The notes beneath the pieces are model-generated. The model was not told the origin of the DNA. It saw nothing but the letters and a program-made list of their open reading frames with translations, and searched no databases. Positions 1 to 8,195 of a stretch of 64,000 nucleotides of DNA are shown here, in pieces. Source of the DNA: CAVQEG01 sp963711465. GTDB taxonomy: Bacteria; Bacteroidota; Ignavibacteria; OLB7. The stretch's first letter is position 1. Each line of letters starts with the position of its first letter. The DNA is taken from NCBI GenBank assembly GCA_963711465.1, contig CAVQEG010000001.1:2108001-2172000 (forward strand). The letters run 5' to 3'. Both the position numbers and the translations under genes were made by a program.

Positions 1-2300
1 CGCGCGCGGAACAGACGGGTGCCGAGTGGCGCGCTGTCCTTCGTATTGATGCCCTCCGGGTTCTCCCGGAAGAAATCGAAGTTGAAGCAGAAGTCGAAGA
101 CACGGAAGTCCTGCTTGTCGAGCCCCGGACCGTACAGGTCGGGACACAACCGGGTGCCGCGACCGATCATCTGCCAGAATTTGATCTTCGAATAGACCGG
201 CTTGAAAAACACCAGGTTGGCCACCTCCGGCACATCGATGCCGGTGTCGAGCATGTCGACCGAGATGGCGATATGCGGCGGTTTGTCCTTCTGCGAGAAG
301 TCGTCGAGCAGACTCTGCGGGTATTTGGCGTAGTTGTCGATGATCCGCGCGAAGTGTCCGCGGTAGTGCGGGTAATGGTGGTTGAACCGCTCCTCGATGA
401 ACTTCGCGTGGTCGTGGTTGCGGGCGAAGATGATCGTCTTGGCCAGCCGGTCGCCTCCCTCCACCTTGTGTCCGTGCTCCATCAGGTACTGCAGCACCTT
501 GTCGACCGTATCGCGGTTGAAGAGCCAGTTGTTGATGGCCGCCGCGTTCACGCTCTCGGGCATGGTTCCCGGATCCACCTCATCGCCCCAGTCGAGTCCC
601 TCCCACTGCGCCTTCTCTTCCTCGCTCAGCGCGTCGTAGTCGATGCCCTCGCGCGGGAACTTCAGGTCGACCTGCTGCACGCGGGGCGGAACCAGAAAGC
701 CATCCTTCACCGCCTGCTCGAGTTCGTAGGCGTCGGTCGGCACGCCATTCTCCAGGTCGAACAGATCGTAGGTATTCCGATCGATGTCCTCGCGCGGCGT
801 GGCGGTCAGGCCGACGAGCAGCGAATCGAAGTAGCGGAAGATGGCGCCGTATTTCTGGTAGACCGAACGATGCGCCTCGTCGATGATCACGAGGTCGAAG
901 TGTCCCACGCCGAAGCGCGCCTCGCCGCCGTCGGTTTCGTCGATCAACCCCATCATCGTCGGATAGGTGCAGACGTAGACGCGGCCCTCGGTGTTCTTCT
1001 CGGTGACGAGGTTCACCGGACTCGATTCCGGCAGGTGTGCCTTGAACGCGTTCACCGCCTGGTTGACGAGCGACACCCGGTCAGCGAGGAACAGCGCGCG
1101 CTTCACCCAGCCGGCGCGTTGCAGCAGATCGACCAGCGCGATCGCCGTGCGTGTCTTTCCCGTACCGGTGGCCATCACCAGCAGCGCCTTGCGGCGCTGG
1201 GTCGTGAACTGCTGCGCGATGCTCAGGATCGCTCGCTTCTGATAGTAGCGCTCGACGATCGCGTCCTTCACGTTCGCCACGTCGAGCGGCTCCCGCTGGG
1301 CGCGACGGCGGATCAGGCGGGTGAGTTCCTCCTTCTTGTAGAACCCCGCCACCTTCCGCGGCGGGTACATCTCGTCGTCCCAGATCCACGTTTCGTAGCC
1401 GTTGGTGATGAAGATGATCGGGCGCTGACCGTGCATGCGCTCGAGGCAATCGGCGTAGAGTTTCGCCTGCTGCTGGCCGACCTGCGGATCGACGCTGGTC
1501 TTCTTCGCCTCGACCAACCCGAGCGGTTTGCCGTCGTCACCCCAGAGCACGTAATCGACCTTGCCGACCCCGTGGGCGTTCGGCATGCCGGTGACCTCAT
1601 ACTCCCGGTCGCGCTTGCCATCGAGCGGCCAGCCCGCGCGGCGCAATTCGACATCGATCAGGTAGTGACGGGTTTCGGCTTCCGAATAGTCGTGTGTATC
1701 CGGCTGCTTCTCGGCCGCAGCGCGAAGCTCGGCCAGCTCCCGACGCACCTTCTGGAGCTCCTTGTCGAGTTCGTCGCGTTCCTGCTGCTGCTTCAGCTCC
1801 CGCTTGTTCTGTTCGGCGAGTTTCTCCTCGAGCGCCTCGAGTTCCTTGCGAGGAACGACGGCACCCGCGACCGGAGCCGGCGGAACCTGCGCGTCGCTCC
1901 ACGCCACCTCGTCCTTGAGGAATTCCGGCGCATAGGTCCGCACGAGCCAGTGGCAGACGTGGTGGAGTTCCTTGACGACCTGTCGCGAATCGACCGTCCC
2001 GATGCGTCGCGCGTCATGGGCGGCCTGGTTGCCCATCTTCTGGATCACGCGCGCCTTCTGGAAGACCGCTTCGGGCAGCAGGTTCTGGAAGGTCGGCTCA
2101 TGCAGCAGCGCACCGAGCGAGGTGTCATACGGGGTACGCAGCGCGGCGTCGTGCCGATAGAGCCAATGCACGATCGCCTCCAGCGCGAAGCGCGCCTGGA
2201 AGCACGCCGCGCGCGGATCGCCCACGATATGCCCTTCGGCCCGCTTCGCGGATTCGGCGATCGCCCGGAAGGTCGGTGGAAGGAAGGCGAAGTTCGACAT
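1..2300 (-). CDS. hsdR: Type I restriction endonuclease R subunit (partial)
   Basis: ATP-dependent translocase and nuclease subunit of a type I restriction-modification enzyme; it cuts unmodified DNA after DNA translocation with HsdM and HsdS. The first 766 codons are visible and the C-terminus lies beyond position 1. Residues 1-130 resemble the DUF4145 domain found at the N-terminus of one HsdR class, followed by a charged coiled-coil segment (about 150-205). The PD-(D/E)XK nuclease core shows the EAK triad at 264-266. The SF2 helicase core has Walker A TGTGKT (378-383) and the DEAH box at 474-477. The ATG at 2300 starts the protein as MSNFAFLPPTF and lies 7 bases after the fic stop, so the two genes are probably co-transcribed. 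The long open frame on the opposite strand is a GC-rich shadow. Confidence 0.95.
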   Translation of the reverse strand, partial: MSNFAFLPPTFRAIAESAKRAEGHIVGDPRAACFQARFALEAIVHWLYRHDAALRTPYDTSLGALLHEPTFQNLLPEAVFQKARVIQKMGNQAAHDARRIGTVDSRQVVKELHHVCHWLVRTYAPEFLKDEVAWSDAQVPPAPVAGAVVPRKELEALEEKLAEQNKRELKQQQERDELDKELQKVRRELAELRAAAEKQPDTHDYSEAETRHYLIDVELRRAGWPLDGKRDREYEVTGMPNAHGVGKVDYVLWGDDGKPLGLVEAKKTSVDPQVGQQQAKLYADCLERMHGQRPIIFITNGYETWIWDDEMYPPRKVAGFYKKEELTRLIRRRAQREPLDVANVKDAIVERYYQKRAILSIAQQFTTQRRKALLVMATGTGKTRTAIALVDLLQRAGWVKRALFLADRVSLVNQAVNAFKAHLPESSPVNLVTEKNTEGRVYVCTYPTMMGLIDETDGGEARFGVGHFDLVIIDEAHRSVYQKYGAIFRYFDSLLVGLTATPREDIDRNTYDLFDLENGVPTDAYELEQAVKDGFLVPPRVQQVDLKFPREGIDYDALSEEEKAQWEGLDWGDEVDPGTMPESVNAAAINNWLFNRDTVDKVLQYLMEHGHKVEGGDRLAKTIIFARNHDHAKFIEERFNHHYPHYRGHFARIIDNYAKYPQSLLDDFSQKDKPPHIAISVDMLDTGIDVPEVANLVFFKPVYSKIKFWQMIGRGTRLCPDLYGPGLDKQDFRVFDFCFNFDFFRENPEGINTKDSAPLGTRLFRA

Positions 2301-2307
2301 GGGAGAA

Positions 2308-3444
2308 TCAGATGCGGACGATGTTCAGCAGCGGCTCGAAGCTGTAGACGGCCGAGGTGCGTCCGGATGCCTCGTGCACGGTGCGCAGCAGGCCGTTGGC
2401 CAGCAGTATTCGGGAGAATCGCAATGCCGTTGGACGGGGGATTCCGGACTCGTTCGTGAATCGGCTGTTTCGGAAGACCGGGTGCGCGAATACGTAGTCC
2501 AGGGCATGAATTGCCCAGCGCGACGAGAGAATTTCCGCAAAGCGAATTTTCATCTCTTCGTACAGTTGCCGCATCGCTTCGGCTACCTTCAGATTCTGCC
2601 GCGCCTGTTCGGTCACCGCGTCCAGAAAGAATCGGCACCAGCCCTCCCAGTCATCGTTGGCCGACACGGCTCTGAGGCGTGCTATGTACTCATCCTTGTT
2701 CGCCTCGAAGTAGCGGCTGATGTAGAAGTGCGGCTCGGATATCGCGCGCGACTGCCAGAGCATGAGCGTGACGAGCATTCGGCCCACGCGTCCGTTTCCA
2801 TCCTGGAATGGATGCAGCGCTTCGAATTCGACGTGGCTGAGCGCCGTTCGAATCAGCGGCGTCCACCGATCATCGGCGGCAAAGGCCATGAGCGTGTCGA
2901 TGCCGGCATCGAGCTTCTCCGGGGCGATCGGCACGTAGCTGACCTGGTTGGATCCGCGGTCACCGATGAAGTTCTGCGCGGTCTTGAATACGCCCGGCGA
3001 CGTGCCTGCGCCTCGACCGAACGAGAGAAGGAGCTGATGCATCTCTTTGACCAGGGACGGCGAAAGGGGTCGTCCGGAGTCGAGTGCGTCGCGTGCGAAC
3101 GTGAGCGTACGCGCGTAGAGGTAGGTTTCGACTGCATCGGATCGGTAGTCCTGCCACTGGCTCTCCTCCTCCGACTGCAGCTGAAGCACCTCCTCGAGCG
3201 TGCTGAAGGTGCCTTCCATCCGCGACGAGGCGAGGGCCTCCTGTCCTCGCAGCGGCGCGAGCAGGATCTCGCTGTTCGGCATGCTCCGGAGCATCTGGTC
3301 GTAGCGGGCGAGCGCGTCGGTCGCCTGCAGGAGCGAATCCAGTAGATGCGATACGTCGAGCGTGCTCGGCGGGAACGCCCCGTCGTGGTAGGGCACCGCG
3401 TGACTCAGGTCGAGGTTCACGTCAGGATCATCCGTGAATGACAA
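2308..3444 (-). CDS. fic: Fic family protein (AMPylase-type)
   Basis: Fic proteins transfer AMP or other nucleotide moieties to target hydroxyl groups. The 378-residue protein has the Fic active-site motif HPFQDGNGRVGR at 211-222, with the catalytic His at 211. A class II inhibitory helix motif (S/T)xxxE(G/N) appears as SSRMEG at 73-78 in the N-terminal domain, so activity is probably autoinhibited until Glu77 is displaced. The C-terminal 100 residues look like a winged helix. The start is uncertain: the longest frame begins at a TTG (3444) a few codons after an upstream in-frame TAA, with no clear ribosome site; a GTG at codon 9 is the alternative. It sits 7 bases ahead of hsdR and 1.7 kb after hsdS. 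Fic genes embedded in type I loci are known, but the role is unsettled. Four palindromes overlap its 5' end. Confidence 0.93.
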   Translation of the reverse strand: MSFTDDPDVNLDLSHAVPYHDGAFPPSTLDVSHLLDSLLQATDALARYDQMLRSMPNSEILLAPLRGQEALASSRMEGTFSTLEEVLQLQSEEESQWQDYRSDAVETYLYARTLTFARDALDSGRPLSPSLVKEMHQLLLSFGRGAGTSPGVFKTAQNFIGDRGSNQVSYVPIAPEKLDAGIDTLMAFAADDRWTPLIRTALSHVEFEALHPFQDGNGRVGRMLVTLMLWQSRAISEPHFYISRYFEANKDEYIARLRAVSANDDWEGWCRFFLDAVTEQARQNLKVAEAMRQLYEEMKIRFAEILSSRWAIHALDYVFAHPVFRNSRFTNESGIPRPTALRFSRILLANGLLRTVHEASGRTSAVYSFEPLLNIVRI

Positions 3445-3574
3445 ACAAGCTTGTTGTTAACGAACGGCCAAAATATGAACAACAAAGGAGTTTGGTGTTC
3501 ATCCGTGAACAACAAATGAGGTTGCTGTTCATGAAGCGCCTGTTCGTGAGCAACAAACAAGTTTGTTCGCTCAC
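3440..3574. promoter_or_regulatory. Cluster of four tandem palindromes at the fic start
   Basis: Four imperfect palindromes lie in a row: 3440-3460 (core AACAAGCTTGTT), 3477-3500 (GAACAACAAA-ggag-TTTGGTGTTC), 3507-3530 (GAACAACAAA-tgag-GTTGCTGTTC) and 3546-3574 (GTGAGCAACAAAC / GTTTGTTCGCTCAC). They share the half-site GAACAACAAA and are spaced about 30-40 bases apart. The first overlaps the proposed fic start codon. The stretch is AT-rich against a GC-rich background. This is what a multi-site operator looks like, for example for autoregulation of fic-hsdR. Hairpins acting in the fic leader RNA are the alternative. The regulator is not identifiable from the sequence. Confidence 0.55.
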
Positions 3575-3601
3575 GTGCGGCTCTTCGCAGGGCTTCGGCT
3601 C

Positions 3602-4030
3602 CACACCGCTCGCGCTGGTGCTTCGCCGAGCCGCCCGTGCGGAGAACCCCGTGCGTCGATCCACGCGGCTACACGACCCGCTGCCGAGTCCGCTCAGGAC
3701 GTAGACCGCTCCGTCGAGATCCCACACCGCTCGCGCCGGTGCTTCGCTGAGCCGCCCGTGCGGAGAACCCCGTGCGGAGAACCGCGTGCGTCGATCCACG
3801 CGGCTACACGACCCGCTGCCGAGTCCGCTCAGGACGTAGACCGCTCCGTCGAGATCCCACACCGCTCGCGCCGGTGCTTCGCTGAGCGCGCCCGTGCGGA
3901 GAACCCCGTGAGTCGATCCACGCGGCTACACGACCCGCTGCCGAGTCCGCTCAGGACGTAGACCGCTCCGTCGAGATCCCACACCGCTCGCGCCGGTGCT
4001 TCGCTGAGCGCGCCCACTCGGAAAGGCGCT
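3602..4030. repeat. Four tandem copies of a ~122-bp repeat
   Basis: The sequence beginning CACACCGCTCGCG recurs at 3602, 3723, 3858 and 3980, giving periods of 121, 135 and 122 bases. The longer second period comes from an internal duplication of CCCGTGCGGAGAAC. On the minus strand each unit contains CCTGAGCGGA and GGGATCTCGACGG, tying it to the dispersed CATCCTGAG...GGATCTCG repeats seen elsewhere in the window. Open frames across the units simply follow the periodicity and are not credible genes. Confidence 0.85.
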
Positions 4031-4062
4031 CGGGTGTGGGATGACACCGCGCCCACGATTTT

Positions 4063-4119
4063 GAGGGGGAGATGGCGGGGCCGTGCGCCTGCGGCGCACG
4101 GCCCCGCCATCTCCCCCTC
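4063..4119. repeat. Perfect 57-bp hairpin (27-bp arms, 3-nt loop)
   Basis: Positions 4063-4089 are exactly complementary to 4093-4119, with loop TGC. An outer pair GGGATGACA (about 4038-4046) and TGTCATCCC (about 4149-4158) extends the inverted symmetry at a distance. There is no T-run next to either arm and no gene ends here, so a simple terminator is unlikely. It sits inside the repeat nest between hsdS and fic and could act as a transcription barrier or a REP/MITE-like element. Confidence 0.8.
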
Positions 4120-4242
4120 CCTGCTCTCCCCACACCACCCGCGGCGCCTTGTCATCCCGCGTCCGCCCGCCCTCGTACGGGTGCGTGCGCACCGACGCCC
4201 GGCGGGCGCGGCGCGGGATCTCGACGGAGCGACGTTCGTCCT

Positions 4243-4950
4243 GGCGGGACTCGAGCCAGGCTTCGCGGTGCGGCCGTTTCACCAGCTGGGGTACACGGGC
4301 GACTCGGCATCCGGGAGTATTTCGTCGCACGTCGACGGCCGGCCCGCTGGCCGAACGATCTCGCAGAGGTGGACTACCCGATGGCGAGGTACGCCGACGG
4401 GGCGGGCAGAGTCCTACGTACACCCGATCGATCGCGAACGCCTGACGGACCGCTCCTCCCCGCTCACCGCCGACTAATAATCCGCTCCGGCGAGATCCTT
4501 CGACTCCGCCCGCTCCGGTCGCTTCGCTCCCGTCGCGGGCTCCGCTCAGGATGACATCGCGCCGGGGGTTGGGGGTGGGCGCAGGATCTCGCGGGGGCGC
4601 GCTCGTCCGGGCCGGACTCGAGCCGGGCTTCGCGGTGCGGCCGTTTCACCAGCTGGGGTACACGGGCGACTCGCCATCCGGGAGCATTTCGTCGCACGTC
4701 GACGGCCGGCCCGCTGGCCGAACGATCTCGCAGAGGTGGGCTACCCGATGGCGAGGTACGCCGTGGGTGCGGGCAGAGTCCTACGTACACCCGATCGATC
4801 GCGAACGCCTGACGGACCGCTCTTCCCTGCTCACCGCCGACTAATAATCCGCTCCGGCGAGATCCTTCGACTCCGCCCGCTCTGGTCGCTTCGCTCCCGT
4901 CGCGGGCTCCGCTCAGGATGACATCGCGCCGGGGGTTGGGGGTGGGCGCA
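4243..4950. repeat. Two direct copies of a 367-bp repeat
   Basis: The block running from GGACTCGAGCC through the CATCCTGAGCGGAG motif (minus strand) occurs twice with an exact 367-base offset, at about 4243-4583 and 4610-4950. Differences are scattered single bases. Each copy carries GAGCGAAGCGACC...GTCGAAGGATCTCG on the minus strand, the type of dispersed repeat also seen at 7952. No coding potential is recognisable. Confidence 0.85.
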
Positions 4951-4984
4951 GAGCCGCGCGCCGACGGCGCGCGGCTCTGCGCCC
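4944..4984. repeat. Perfect 41-bp hairpin (19-bp arms)
   Basis: Positions 4944-4962 pair perfectly with 4966-4984 around the loop GAC, at the downstream edge of the second 367-bp repeat. The sequence after the right arm is ATTTCAAAACG. It could terminate transcription, but no annotated gene ends next to it; it is more simply a palindromic tip of the repeat element. Confidence 0.7.
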
Positions 4985-5004
4985 ATTTCAAAACGTGCCA
5001 CGCT

Positions 5005-5086
5005 GTCATCCTGAGGCCAGCCGCCGCACCGAGTGGAATTCCCTGCACCCCGACGGCCGGCGTGCTGACCGAAGGATCTCGCAAGG
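5005..5086 (+). repeat. Dispersed GTCATCCTGAG...GAAGGATCTCGCA repeat
   Basis: One copy of a dispersed non-coding repeat that starts GTCATCCTGAG and ends GAAGGATCTCGCAAGG. Related ends occur at 4484-4556 and 4852-4924 (minus strand) and 7952-8000 (plus strand). Repeats with these end motifs are common in intergenic DNA of several environmental bacterial groups. The function is unknown. Confidence 0.6.
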
Positions 5087-5149
5087 GCGGGTTACTCAGC
5101 AGCGGTTGGCATCGAACCGCCCGTGACAGCCCGGGTTTCACGTCGACCC

Positions 5150-6358
5150 TCACAACTCCCCCCGAAACGCCCGCGACTGCAACGACGCGAACAACGCGTC
5201 GAGCTCCGCAAGGTGCGCGCGCATCCGCGCCTTCTGCCGCTCGACCGATTCGACGATGGAGGCGAAGCGGTGCTGGAGGGGGAGGGGAGGCCGAATGAAG
5301 TCGATGGTTTTCAACTCACTCATCGACTTCATGTTCTTCATTCCAGTTCCGTGAGTCATTCCAAGAACTTCACGCTCGAACGGCACACTTCGCCACAGCG
5401 CAATGAAGAACGGATTGAGCATTTGCGACTCGTCCAACCGAATCTTGAGCAATGCTTGGTTCATCACGCCAGCAGGTGCAGTATCAGGGACCTCCGCGAT
5501 GCGTCCAATCGTCCCTGAGCAGCTTACAATCAGGTCGCCCGGACATATTCTGAAGGCTTTCAGTCGCGAATAATCGTGATCACTGATGAAGTATTCGCCG
5601 AGCTCGAAATCATTGTAGATAGCATTCTTCTGCTCGAATACCTTAAAGCCACGTGCGACGAAGATATCCTTCTTCAGAGCACCCCCGAATGGTCCGCGCT
5701 TCAGAGCGTGTCGTTCATCTGCCACGAAATCCGGAAGGTGCCCTATCCCCCACCCCATCGGATTCTCCACCGGGTCCCCGAACATCTCAAGAAACGTCGC
5801 CTGCAGCAGCGTGTCGAGCTGCGCGAGCGCCTCGCGACGCCTGGCCCGCAAGGCGTCCGCCGCATCCAGAATTGCCGCGATGCGCCTTTGCTCGGGGAGG
5901 GGTGGGAGGGGGATTTGGAGGCCAGCAAAAAATTCTGCCGGAACTCGCCGTTGCCCGGCCGCGCCCTTCATTTTCATCTCGCCCGCTTTGCGAACAATAG
6001 GTGCTCGCAGCAGGTGGAAAAGGTAGCTGCCATCAAGCTCCTTGTTCGGTCGCAGTACGTGGAACTCTGTGGAGCCAAATCCGTGATCATACGGTAGATC
6101 TGCGGCGTAGGCCATCTTCCCGTTCTCAAAGCACGGCGTGATCTTCGCCACGAGAATGTCACCGCGTCGAAACGCTGTGAAGCCTTTAGATACTTCGCCG
6201 TATGGGCGATCGATCCGCTCCTCGATGGACAGCGTCTTCTCGGACACTGCGGCCATTGGAACAAAACTCACCAATTCGTCAGGCTGGACTTTCCCCTTTG
6301 CCACTGAGCGCGGATTCACCTCCGCTACGTCACCGATAAGAACGCGCCCATTCTTCAT
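5150..6358 (-). CDS. hsdS: Type I restriction-modification specificity subunit
   Basis: DNA-recognition subunit that targets both methylation and restriction. The 402-residue protein has the usual two target-recognition domains. The first (about 1-165) ends in the conserved region IPLPPLPEQRRIAAILDAAD followed by a helical spacer around 175-195. The second (about 200-375) ends in PPLPLQHRFASIVESVERQK and the C-terminal conserved helix. The ATG overlaps the hsdM stop as ATGA, indicating translational coupling. The length is normal for the family. Downstream lie repeats rather than hsdR directly, so the restriction subunit is separated by 2.8 kb. Confidence 0.95.
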   Translation of the reverse strand: MKNGRVLIGDVAEVNPRSVAKGKVQPDELVSFVPMAAVSEKTLSIEERIDRPYGEVSKGFTAFRRGDILVAKITPCFENGKMAYAADLPYDHGFGSTEFHVLRPNKELDGSYLFHLLRAPIVRKAGEMKMKGAAGQRRVPAEFFAGLQIPLPPLPEQRRIAAILDAADALRARRREALAQLDTLLQATFLEMFGDPVENPMGWGIGHLPDFVADERHALKRGPFGGALKKDIFVARGFKVFEQKNAIYNDFELGEYFISDHDYSRLKAFRICPGDLIVSCSGTIGRIAEVPDTAPAGVMNQALLKIRLDESQMLNPFFIALWRSVPFEREVLGMTHGTGMKNMKSMSELKTIDFIRPPLPLQHRFASIVESVERQKARMRAHLAELDALFASLQSRAFRGEL

Positions 6359-7839
6359 ACGATCATCGCCTCCAACTCGCTCTGCCCCTCGAGAATCTCC
6401 TCCTCCATCTCCGCCAGCCGCGCAAGAATCACCGACGGCGGCTCATGTTCCACCGCTTCGTATTCGACCTCCTTGTAGCGATTGATCGAGAGGTCGTAGT
6501 CGTTGCCGACGATTTCCTCCTTCGGCACGAGGAAGCTCTGGTCGGTGCGCTTGCGCTTCGTCTCGGTCTTGCGGTTCTGCCAGCGTTTGAGGATGTCGGG
6601 CAGGTCGCTCTTCTCCGGCTGCGGCGTTCGCTTGTCGTCGAGCGAGTAGCCGTCGGAATTCATGTCGTAGAACCACACCTGGTCGGTTCCGCCGGAATTG
6701 GTCTTTGTAAACAACAGGATCGCGGTGGACACCCCGGCGTACGGCCTGAAGACGCCCGAGGGCATGGCGACGACGCCGTCGAGCTTCTGATCGTCGACGA
6801 GCATCTTCCGCAGCGCCTTGTGCGCCTTCGTGGAACCGAACAGCACGCCGTCCGGCACGATCACGGCGGCGCGTCCGCCCGTCTGCAGCAGGCGCAGGAA
6901 CAGCGCGAGGAAGAGGAGCTCGGTCTTCTTCGTCTTGACCACCTGCAGCAGATCCTTCGCGGTCGATTCGTAGTCGAGACTGCCGCGAAACGGCGGATTG
7001 GCGAGGATGAGGGTGAATCGCTCGGCGTCGTCCTGGTCGGATTGCGCCAGCGAATCGCGATACCGGATGTCGGGATTCTCCACGCCGTGCAGCAGCATGT
7101 TCATGCTGCCAATTCGAAGCATGGTGCTGTCGAAATCGTACCCGTGAAACGTCCCTGAATTGAATTTGCGTCGGCTCGCCTCGGTCTTGTAGATGGCATC
7201 GCCGTAATGCTCGCGCAGGTATTCCGCGGCGGCGACCAGGAAGCCGGCGGTACCGCAGGCCGGATCGCAGATGATGTCCTTCGGCGTCGGCGCCATCATG
7301 TCCACCATCAGCTTGATGATGTGGCGCGGAGTCCGAAACTGGCCGTTGTGTCCGGCCGCAGCGATCTTCCCGAGCATGTATTCGTACAGATCGCCCTTCG
7401 TATCGCTGTCGTCCATCGGAATCGCATCGAGCTGATCGACCACGTTCGCCAGCACCCGCGGCGTCGGCATCATGAAGATGGCGTCCTTCATGTGGTGCGA
7501 ATACGTCGAATCCCCCTCCTCCTCGCTCCCGCCATTGCTGCCGAGCGATTTGATGAACGGGAAGACCGCATCGCGCACGGTTTCGAACATCGTCTCCGGC
7601 GCTGTCTCCTTGAACCGCGACCACCGCAACTGCTGTTGACGGGGTCCGAAGATGGGATCCTCGACCGCCTTCCCGGTCCGCGCCGCCTTGTTCTCACGCA
7701 GCGTCTGCACCTCATCGAGCCGTTTGATGAACAGCAGGTAGGTAAGCTGTTCGATCACGGACAGCGGATTGGAGATCCCGCCGGACCACATGGTATCCCA
7801 GATACGATCGACTTTGGACTTGAGTTCGCCGGTGATCAT
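6355..7839 (-). CDS. hsdM: Type I N6-adenine DNA methyltransferase subunit
   Basis: SAM-dependent methylase subunit that modifies adenines in the recognition site and forms the core of the type I complex. The N-terminal helical domain (HsdM_N, about 1-140) precedes the catalytic domain, with the SAM-binding motif DPACGTAGF at 192-200 and the catalytic NPPF at 281-284, both intact. The ATG at 7839 (MITGELKSKVDRIWDT) matches the family N-terminus; an in-frame ATG at 7890 would add 17 unlikely residues. Neither start has a strong ribosome site, as is common in this phylum. It overlaps hsdS by four bases. Probably the first gene of the locus. Confidence 0.95.
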   Translation of the reverse strand: MITGELKSKVDRIWDTMWSGGISNPLSVIEQLTYLLFIKRLDEVQTLRENKAARTGKAVEDPIFGPRQQQLRWSRFKETAPETMFETVRDAVFPFIKSLGSNGGSEEEGDSTYSHHMKDAIFMMPTPRVLANVVDQLDAIPMDDSDTKGDLYEYMLGKIAAAGHNGQFRTPRHIIKLMVDMMAPTPKDIICDPACGTAGFLVAAAEYLREHYGDAIYKTEASRRKFNSGTFHGYDFDSTMLRIGSMNMLLHGVENPDIRYRDSLAQSDQDDAERFTLILANPPFRGSLDYESTAKDLLQVVKTKKTELLFLALFLRLLQTGGRAAVIVPDGVLFGSTKAHKALRKMLVDDQKLDGVVAMPSGVFRPYAGVSTAILLFTKTNSGGTDQVWFYDMNSDGYSLDDKRTPQPEKSDLPDILKRWQNRKTETKRKRTDQSFLVPKEEIVGNDYDLSINRYKEVEYEAVEHEPPSVILARLAEMEEEILEGQSELEAMIV

Positions 7840-7951
7840 GTGGGGGTATCGGTATTCTTGTTGAGCATTTCGCTGAGTTCGTAGCGGCATCCGGAGCCAA
7901 CGCTTACCTGTCGTCGCAGTACGTCACGATTGCTGGCGCCGGTCCATGTCT

Positions 7952-8000
7952 GTCATTCTGAGCGAAGTGACCGAAGCGAACGGCGTGAAGAGCCTCACGT
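7952..8000 (+). repeat. Dispersed GTCATTCTGAGCGAAG repeat
   Basis: The segment GTCATTCTGAGCGAAGTG through GAAGAGCCTCACGT is a copy of the dispersed repeat also present between hsdS and fic. It sits between hsdM and the truncated nuclease gene, and the stop codon of that truncated gene lies within it. Confidence 0.6.
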
Positions 8001-8174
8001 CTCACCGACCGCGATCTTCGGCTGCCGTGCAACAGGAAACAGCGCTGCACCGGTAAAATCCTCGAGGTTCGCCCAGAGGAGTGCCCCGATCTTCCGTTCG
8101 TACAGATCGCTTTCACCGTGCCGCGAGCGAAAGGGGACGAGTTCGAAGTCGGGAGTGATATCGAAGAGTGGCAT
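7995..8174 (-). pseudogene. Truncated NucS/DUF91-like nuclease gene
   Basis: An ATG at 8174 opens a 59-codon frame beginning MPLFDITPDFELVPFR and containing LYERKIGALLWANLEDF and LFPVARQPKI. From memory this matches the N-terminus of a family of about 200-300 residues annotated as DUF91 or NucS-like endonucleases, which begin MPLF...VPFR and continue into a GRPDIVA...EVKR nuclease core. Here the frame stops just after the PVARQPKI segment, exactly where the dispersed repeat begins, so the catalytic part is missing. Family members often sit near restriction systems. Truncated and presumably inactive; could also be read as a free-standing 59-residue peptide. Confidence 0.6.
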
Positions 8175-8195
8175 CCGGGACGAGCGGAAGAGGAT

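Noticed and set aside
273..2459. Long plus-strand open frame opposite hsdR
   Set aside because: Its product is Leu/Arg/Val-rich shadow sequence without a family; the minus strand encodes a complete helicase-nuclease order with DEAH and Walker motifs.
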